In this document: piece after piece, positions 57,710 to 64,000 of the stretch | Numbering within the stretch: position 1 is the stretch's first letter | Layout: every line of letters begins with the position of its first letter | From: Quercus robur | Lineage: Eukaryota > Streptophyta > Magnoliopsida > Fagales > Fagaceae | Assembly (NCBI RefSeq): GCF_932294415.1 | Contig: NC_065539.1 | Coordinates: 53,773,501 to 53,837,500 of the forward strand | Direction of reading: 5' to 3' | Length of the DNA stretch: 64,000 nucleotides | Notes under the pieces: model-generated | What the model was told of the DNA's origin: nothing | The model's input: only the letters and a program-made list of their open reading frames with translations | Database searches by the model: none | Program-made: the position numbers and the translations under genes

Positions 57710-58367
57710 ATGGGGGACGTGCCGTCAACACCTCGCGGCAGTGATAGCAGCGAGCGTCCGCGAGACACGGCGGGGTACCACATCGGAAGCTTCGTCGCCG
57801 AGAAATCCTTCCTATCTCCTCCGATTTCTGGAACAAACTCCTCCAGCTCCCTCTCAATCTTCACTGGCCCTCTCACCGTGTTAACCACGCTTGCCAACTC
57901 TTCGGTCTGTCTCATTTCTTCTCTTTAATTTTGCTTTCATAGTGTTTACATATTCCTCAATTGTTCTTTACTCTCACTGTTACCTAAGAATTTCATGCCT
58001 AATGTGTTAGCTATATATGACATTGTGTATATGTGTGTTGTGGATCTATAATTTAACGGAATTCACTGATTATGTGCTATTTTGATCTGTGTGTGTGTGT
58101 GTGTGTGTTTTTTGGTAATCTGTGCAGCACAGAACAATTCATACACAAGGAATCTTGCAAAGATTTTGATCCACCGTTCATGGTGTTTACAAGAGTGTAT
58201 ATCGACTTCTGATGCATCGAATGATGTCTATGATAAGGCTGTTACTGCCGTCTACATCTCTTCGGTTTTCTTAAAATACTTGATCGAAAATGCAAAAGAC
58301 GACAACCTTGAGGAGCTGTATTTTTCTCTAGATGAAAACGAACCTATACCAAAGGATTTTGTCCAAG
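57710..58367 (+). CDS. Unrecognised gene, first two coding exons
   Basis: Exon 1 (57710-57904) starts [20 protein letters not shown] and contains [18 protein letters not shown] and a Ser-rich run. Exon 2 most simply starts at 58133 after TGCAGCACAG, keeping the frame ([40 protein letters not shown]), and ends at a GTAATT donor at 58367. Introns are GT-AG and phases agree. The ATG is the first in good context after a TATA box and a pyrimidine-rich leader. About 143 codons are visible; exon 2 looks helical with one moderately hydrophobic segment. I do not recognise the family. No third exon is seen before 64000, because repeat block C begins 350 bp later; the gene either has a very long second intron or was truncated. 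Confidence 0.55.
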
Positions 58368-60285
58368 GTAATTGTTTTGTAATTCGCTATTATATTTTAT
58401 TTATGGATTTTATTAACGTGTACTCTTAGAAAATCATTTTAGAAAACTTTTAATGGAAAAATAAAAAAGTGATTAACTATTTTGACAGTTTTTTCAATTA
58501 TTTATAAAAAAAATTTCAAAATCGATGATTAATGTATGCTCTAAACGCATATGTTGATCGGACCCTTTATTTATTAGTTATTATGTAATTGCTAGTGTTA
58601 ACAATGAGCCTGAGCTCAACTGACACCAATTAGAGTTCAAAGCCCCTTCCATAAGGCTTAGGACCTCCCTCTTCCTAGGCAATGTGGTCATGATTTGGTT
58701 CTCCCTCTACCTAGGTAATGTGTCTTTAAAAAAGCTGTTCCTAAAAAATAAAAATAAAAATAAGTTTAAAACTCGTAGTATATGTATCATTTTAAAAATC
58801 AAAACGATCAAAGAATCAAAAATAGGTCCAATTTTCGGTTTTTATTGGTGAATCGGTAGTTGTTATAGTTCAATCACTTATTGGGTAAAATAATTTTTCT
58901 TTTAGAATTTCTGGTAGATTTACACCCAAAAAGAAAAAGGAATCACATTAGACAAAATATATATGAAGTTATTTGGTACAAGATTTTTAATAACAATTTT
59001 CAGTATTTAAACACTGAAAACTATTATTTAAAAAAAAAACAAAAAAACAATGTGTTTGGTAGAATGGTTTTTTTTAAAGTTGTTAGAAAAATGTTGCTCA
59101 AATTAAGGTGTTTAAAAACTTATTTTAGAAAGTCAGTAGTTTTTAGGTTTTAAACAATGTATTCCAGTGGCACGTTCGTAAATATATGCAAATTGGTGGG
59201 GCCATTGCGAATTAGACAACACACCACAGAGCTATCCCTCTCTCCCACGTCAGTTGTCCTCTCTTTCCTCTCTCTTCGAATAAAAAATTACAATGCTTTT
59301 CAAACTATAGTTTTCATTTGTCTTACTAATAAAGTTAGATTTGGACCAAATCACTCTTTTCAAGTCTAATATCATTTGAAATTTGGTTCTGTAGGGCATA
59401 TTCGGTGCGGTTCTACACTCATCCAATAGCCTATTATAAAATATTAATAATGTTGAACCTATCATACTAAACTAGCCACATCTTGCTATGAGTCTCTTTT
59501 TATTTATTTTAACTTTGTGTCATAATTTTTCATTATCCCAATTTTTGAATTATGACAATAACCTCCAAAAGAAAGAGTTTTAGAGCACACGTGAAGGCGT
59601 GCAATGAGACCTAGTTCTTATATATTATTATTGTGTAACTCCCAAATGCGTCTATGAAAATTCTGGTAAATTTTTTGTTCATTCTAAAGAAGATAGAGAG
59701 GCATAATAGATAAGGATAGTGAGATGGAGGTGTTTATATTTATTGCATAGCAATAAGAAAAGGTTTTGTGTCTCCTACCGGTAGGTAACATAAGGCTCCA
59801 CTGCTTTTCAATTATAAATTCATTTGCTATAACAAAGACACCATTGAAGATTTTCCTCAATGTCAAGTTGTATAAGAGCTTCCTAGTCCTTCACCTTGGA
59901 TGCATTTCCTTCTTGTTGGGAAACAAACAGAGACATCAGAGTGGGGAAAAAAAATAACAGTAGATAATATGAAGAAAATAGTCACAAATACTGGTAACTC
60001 ACCCATTTATGCAAAGGACAAAAAGCATTTTGGAATCATTTTCAAATCTGATCTTTTCCTCTTTGTGCTCTATTTCAATTTTATGAGGTCTAGTTCCTAA
60101 CCAAAAAGAAAGAAAGGATTAGTTGAATTTTACTTTAATAAAGTAAACAAACTATGTGCGTAACCATCAATGTTTTTGTTTTATGAAAAAAAATTCAGAA
60201 ATTTTGAAGTGGAGAGAGAGAGATTAACTTTGCTTTTGCTTTTTCTTATTTGAGATGAAATTTTTGCCATTCGGCACTTCTATTA

Positions 60286-61350
60286 GAGCATTCTTGTCAA
60301 GACTCTGAAAAATTTTAGCATTTAGCAACTCAAAAAGCTACTTTATTCGTTTTGACAACTCACTTTACAATCCTCTCAACATCAAAGATTTTATTTTTGC
60401 ATTCATCCCATTAAAATATTATAAAAAACTTATTAAAATAAAATAAAACTTTCCCACATAAATTCATAGCAACCAGCCGTCAGCCACATTCACCACAACT
60501 AGCACTACCATGGTAGCCACAACCCACCGCCAAAAAAAAAAAAAAAAAAACCACCATTAGCCACCACTACCACCACTATGGCAGCCACAACCCATGGGAA
60601 AAAAAAACCCAAAACAAAACCACCACCACAACAACTACCATCATCAATAACCCGCCATAGAACCCATTAAAATAGATCAACACCACCGGGCAAAACAACC
60701 ATCATCAACAACCCACCATAGAACCCATTAAAATAGACTAACACCACCGGGCAAAACAACCATCATCACAGTCACAAGCCTCCTCCAAAAAAAAAAACCC
60801 AAACAATCCACTAAGACCCCACCATTGAAAAAAAAAAAAAAAAAAAAAAAACCTTCAACACCACCACTACCACTGTGACCCAAAATCAACCACAGCACAC
60901 ACCGGCATGTACCCTTCATCGTCCACCTCCAACCAAAAACCCATGCCAAATCAAGTAGGCTCTAGCGTGGTCCCTCAAAAATTGAACCTAAAATTGAAAA
61001 CTCATGCCAAATCAAGTAATTATCATGAAAAAAACTACCTAATCCTAAAACAAATCAAGGAAAAATCACACCTCATGGAGAAAGGCCGGTGAAACAACAT
61101 AGGGAAAGAAAGAAGAAAAGAGAGAAAATAGTGAGTTGGTGAGAGAAAAGGAAAGAGGAAAAGTGAATGAATAGTCTGAGAGTAGTAATAAAAATCTTTT
61201 TTTTTTTATAAGATTTGAGCTACAGTGCAGTCTACTGTAACTAAGATGCTAAATACTTTGAGTATAGCAGATTTGTTGTGGTGTGATTTTTGTGAAATGA
61301 GATGCTAAATTTAGCTTTTAGCATTTTTCACATCTTTAATGTGAATGCTC
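60286..61350. mobile_element. PIF/Harbinger-like element, 1065 bp, TTA target
   Basis: Ends GAGCATTC and inverse GAATGCTC, flanked by TTA (60283-60285 and 61351-61353). Copies A (33238-33252) and B show the uninterrupted target CTTCTATTAGAGATTG, so the boundaries are confirmed by an empty site. The interior has ACC/CCA-rich trinucleotide DNA and A-runs, no transposase. Confidence 0.88.
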
Positions 61351-61607
61351 TTAGAGATTGATAAAATAAAGATACCTAGTATGTTCCTAATTTTAAGGGA
61401 TAAGGATAAGGAATGAGTGTTTTAAATTTAGTACTGTCTTCTCTTTTAATTAAAAAATTAAAAAAAAAAAAGAAAAAAAAAAGGAAGAAGAAGTTGTGAG
61501 TAGAAGAGTTTTATGGGAGACAGTTAGGAAAAACTGATTATTTAAAATTTAGGATTTAAAAATTAAAAAAAAAAAAAATTGAAGAGAGAGAGAGAGAGAG
61601 GAAAAAA

Positions 61608-61928
61608 AAACGTTTTATACTTTTTAATTGTGTCAATTTGGTCTCTCACTTTTTAGAGTCGTGTCAACTTAGTCTCTACCATTATCTCTTAAATGAAAAT
61701 TGCTGACGTGACTAATGGCCAAAATAAAAAATTAGTCTCCATTGATGTAACAATAAATTTATTTTATATTTTGGTCGTTAGTTATGCTAGCTATTTTAAT
61801 CCAAGAGATAACGATAGAAACTAAATTAACACAACATAAAAAGTTAAAGATTAAATTGACACAATTGAAATATTAGAGACCAAATTGAAATATTGTATAA
61901 AAGATAAGAACCAAATATGTAATTTACC
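61608..61928. mobile_element. Truncated palindromic MITE, relative of 20609-20993
   Basis: TTGTGTCAATTTGGTCTCTC faces GAGACCAAATTGAAATATTG, with a right end ATGTAATTTACC. The left end lacks the GGTAAACTAC start. Confidence 0.65.
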
Positions 61929-62569
61929 TTATATATTGTTTTTTAAAATGTGGAAAGGCAGAAAGGTTGTTAGAAAAAAACCATTTTTTTTTATCTTATA
62001 ATTTAGATAGAATTTAGGAATTTTTAAATTAGCAATTTTACATGTCTAACCATATTATTTAAGGTGAATTTGAAGGTATTTTTGGGCATATGTCCTACAA
62101 TGCAATTTTGTTTTGGTCAATAGTTTGTCTAAGCCTATCCACGAGTTGGTTCAGGTCGGATTTGTGCCCAACCCGAAATTGACCTAACCAGATCAGGTAT
62201 TCAAAATCTCAACCTGTCGCCAACCGGAGTGATTGATCAAATTGGGCGGATCCAAACTTCAACGCTTGGTGGTCAGTTCAGTCGGAGTTGGAGATCTGGA
62301 AAATGACAAGAATCCGACTAAGAAAAGATGAAAAACGACCGAAATCTAGCGAGAAAAATTGAAAAATGGTTGAAATCCAGCAAGATCTTGCCAGAACTAG
62401 TGAGATCTCGGCCATTATCGACAAGATCTTGGCTAGATCTTCCATAAAATATCCTAAATTTTTCTGGATCTAAAATATCTTGCCAAAGCAGTCAGTTTAG
62501 TTGGCAACTAGTTAGGTTTGGTCAATGGCGATGGCTGGGTTGGGTCTGATGAGTCCTTGGACAGCCCTA

Positions 62570-62642
62570 AGGTTGTTAATTGTGTTGGGATTCATTATTA
62601 CACGTTGCACTACACAGCACAGGGGCACAGCCTTCAACGTGC

Positions 62643-62673
<31 letters not shown>

Positions 62674-62735
62674 TTGAATAACATGTTACTTTGGTTTGGA
62701 TGATGGCCTTTGGATTTTTGAATGGCCAATGAGCA
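62570..62735 (+). repeat. Diverged third copy of the 39656 unit
   Basis: GTTGCACTACACAG and CAGCCTTCAACGTG, then ATGTTACTTTGGTTTGGATG and GATGGCCTTTGGA; interrupted at 62645-62690 by a T-rich insert. Confidence 0.75.
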
Positions 62736-63135
62736 CTAGCATTGAAAAATGCTATCCTATACTATTATACCATCCCAAAAAGTCACTTTATTACTTATAC
62801 CATCCCATTTTACAATACCTCCCACATCCTAAAACTCTATTCTTATTAAAATATTATTCTTTAATCTTTTTTTTATTATTTCTTTTTAACCAATTTTTTT
62901 TTTTCAGTTCTACTTTCCTAGGCTTTCCAACCGTTTCTTTTTTTTTTCCTCAGCCTCCCTCAACCTCTAGCACCAGCTCCTCTCACAAAACCACACAGAC
63001 CCATCACCGATCAACCCACCACCGATCAACCCACAACCCAACCACTACCCAAACACGACCCAAACCCCGGACCCAACCACCACCCACAACCCCTTTAAGC
63101 ACCGGTCATAGCCAGAAAAAAAAAAAAAAAAAAAA

Positions 63136-63525
63136 ACCAGCATCACAATTCACAACAGAACCATCACGCACAAACACAACCATCACCGGTCACGCACAAA
63201 CACAAACACAACAGAACCACCGGAACAAAAATCCCAATTAAAAAAAAAAAAAAAAAAAAAACCAGCATCACAATTCACAACAGAACCATCACGCACAAAC
63301 ACAACCATCACCGGTCACGCACAAACACAAACACAACAGAACCACCGGAACAAAAATCCCAATTAAAAAAAAAAAAAAAAAAAAAAACCAGCATCACAAT
63401 TCACAACAGAACCATCACGCACAAACACAACCATCACCGGTCACGCACAAACACAAACACAACAGAACCACCGGAACAAAAATCCCAATTAAAAAAAAAA
63501 AAAAAAAAAAAAACCAGCATCACAA
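63136..63525 (+). repeat. 125-bp tandem array, three full units and a partial
   Basis: Units start ACCAGCATCACAATTCACAA at 63136, 63261 and 63387, with a partial at 63513. Each ends GGAACAAAAATCCCAATT followed by about 20-23 A. The copies are nearly identical and therefore recent. Confidence 0.95.
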
Positions 63526-63529
63526 TAGA

Positions 63530-63870
63530 ACCCGATCTCCAATCTCCGATCTCCACTCCGATCTCCAATCTCCGATCTCCGCGACCCACGCCGTGACCAA
63601 TTAGCCATACCCACAACCCACTTCAGCCCACTCCGATCTCCGACTCCGCGACCCATGCCGTGACCCGCGCCGTGACCCACTTCAGCCACTCCGATCTCCG
63701 ATCTCCGTGACCCACGCCATGACCCACTCCGATCTCCGTGACCCACAACTCACCTCAGCCATACCCACCACTTCCTTTAAGCACCGGTCACAGCCAAAAA
63801 ATGTTTGGGTTTGAAACCCACCACTTCCTTTAAGCACCGGTCACAGCCCAACATCACAAAGCAGATGAGA
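63530..63870 (+). repeat. Short-period CCGATCTCC/CCGTGACCCA repeat cluster
   Basis: Many copies of CTCCGATCTC and CGTGACCCAC in mixed order, then two CACCACTTCCTTTAAGCACC units at about 63757 and 63818. No gene seen. Confidence 0.8.
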
Positions 63871-64000
63871 AAGAGATGATGATGTTTGGGTTTGAAAGAG
63901 GAAAGAGCAGAGGGATTGAAGAGAGCGGAGAGAGCAGAGCTGATGATGTTTGGGTTTGGAAGAGGAAAGAGCAGAGAGAACGTGAAGAGAGCGGAGAGAG

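Larger units (their letters stand above)
58722..62090. repeat. Segmental repeat block, copy C with later insertions
   Basis: Follows copy A in order: AAGCTGTTCCTAAAAAATAA (58730), GTGCGGTTCTACACTCATCC (59404), AAAGAAAGAGTTTTAGAGCA, AATAAGAAAAGGTTTTGTGT, TTTTATGAGGTCTAGTTCCT, AGATACCTAGTATGTTCCTA (61368), TTTTTAAATTAGCAATTTTA (62018). It is enlarged by extra DNA at about 58970-59325, by the element at 60286-61350 and by the MITE at about 61608-61928. Confidence 0.85.
62736..64000. repeat. Repeat element running off the window
   Basis: Begins GAGCACTAGCATTG at about 62730, similar to the GAGCA ends of the elements at 7174 and 60286, and contains tandem arrays and C-rich low-complexity DNA. No right end inside the window. 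Long frames here are threonine/proline-rich artefacts. Confidence 0.5.

Noticed and set aside
62696..63241. 181-codon Thr/Pro-rich frame
   Set aside because: Low-complexity repeat DNA with A-runs, overlapping the tandem array.

Overview
This is a plant nuclear window. The evidence is plant gene families (class A heat-stress factor, F-box, acireductone dioxygenase), GT-AG introns in AT-rich DNA, plant transposon families and abundant (CT)n and poly(A/T) tracts. I infer a woody eudicot, possibly Fagales; this was not tested by any search. Host genes are sparse (about one per 15 kb) and most of the window is nested mobile DNA.

Layout. 1-264 (minus) is the start of an F-box gene that runs off the left edge. 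1-7 kb is repeat-rich intergenic DNA with a broken heat-stress-factor fragment (5540-5900) and an unrecognised minus-strand reading frame (5971-6641). 7.17-13.4 kb is a PIF/Harbinger-like element split by a decayed Ty3 Tat/Retand retrotransposon that lacks integrase and half of its 3' LTR. 13.6-20.0 kb is a long-TIR Mutator-like element (MULE) with a broken transposase and a captured two-pore K+ channel exon. 20-25.7 kb holds short TIR elements and an LTR-like repeat with two unusual tandem arrays. 26.3-31.4 kb is an intact seven-exon acireductone dioxygenase gene (methionine salvage). 31.7-40.1 kb has segmental repeats, a SINE, a TIR element with a captured NPH3 exon, a hAT element, microsatellites and a 213-bp tandem duplication. 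40.1-43.1 kb is a MULE carrying a GT14-like glycosyltransferase fragment, with a second MULE nested inside it carrying two exons of MCM2. 44-49.7 kb has two inverted solo LTRs of one family and two palindromic TIR elements. 50.2-51.7 kb is an intact two-exon class A heat-stress transcription factor. 52-57.4 kb is a hAT element and empty intergenic DNA. 57.7-58.4 kb is the 5' part of an unrecognised gene. 58.7-64 kb is a further copy of the block found behind the dioxygenase gene, then satellite-like repeats running off the right edge.

The host genes do not form one pathway. The coherent theme is gene-fragment capture by TIR transposons: four fragments (TPK channel, NPH3, GT14-like, MCM2) lie inside three or four elements within about 25 kb. 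Exact or near-exact target-site duplications, and in one case an empty site inside the same window, support many of the element boundaries.
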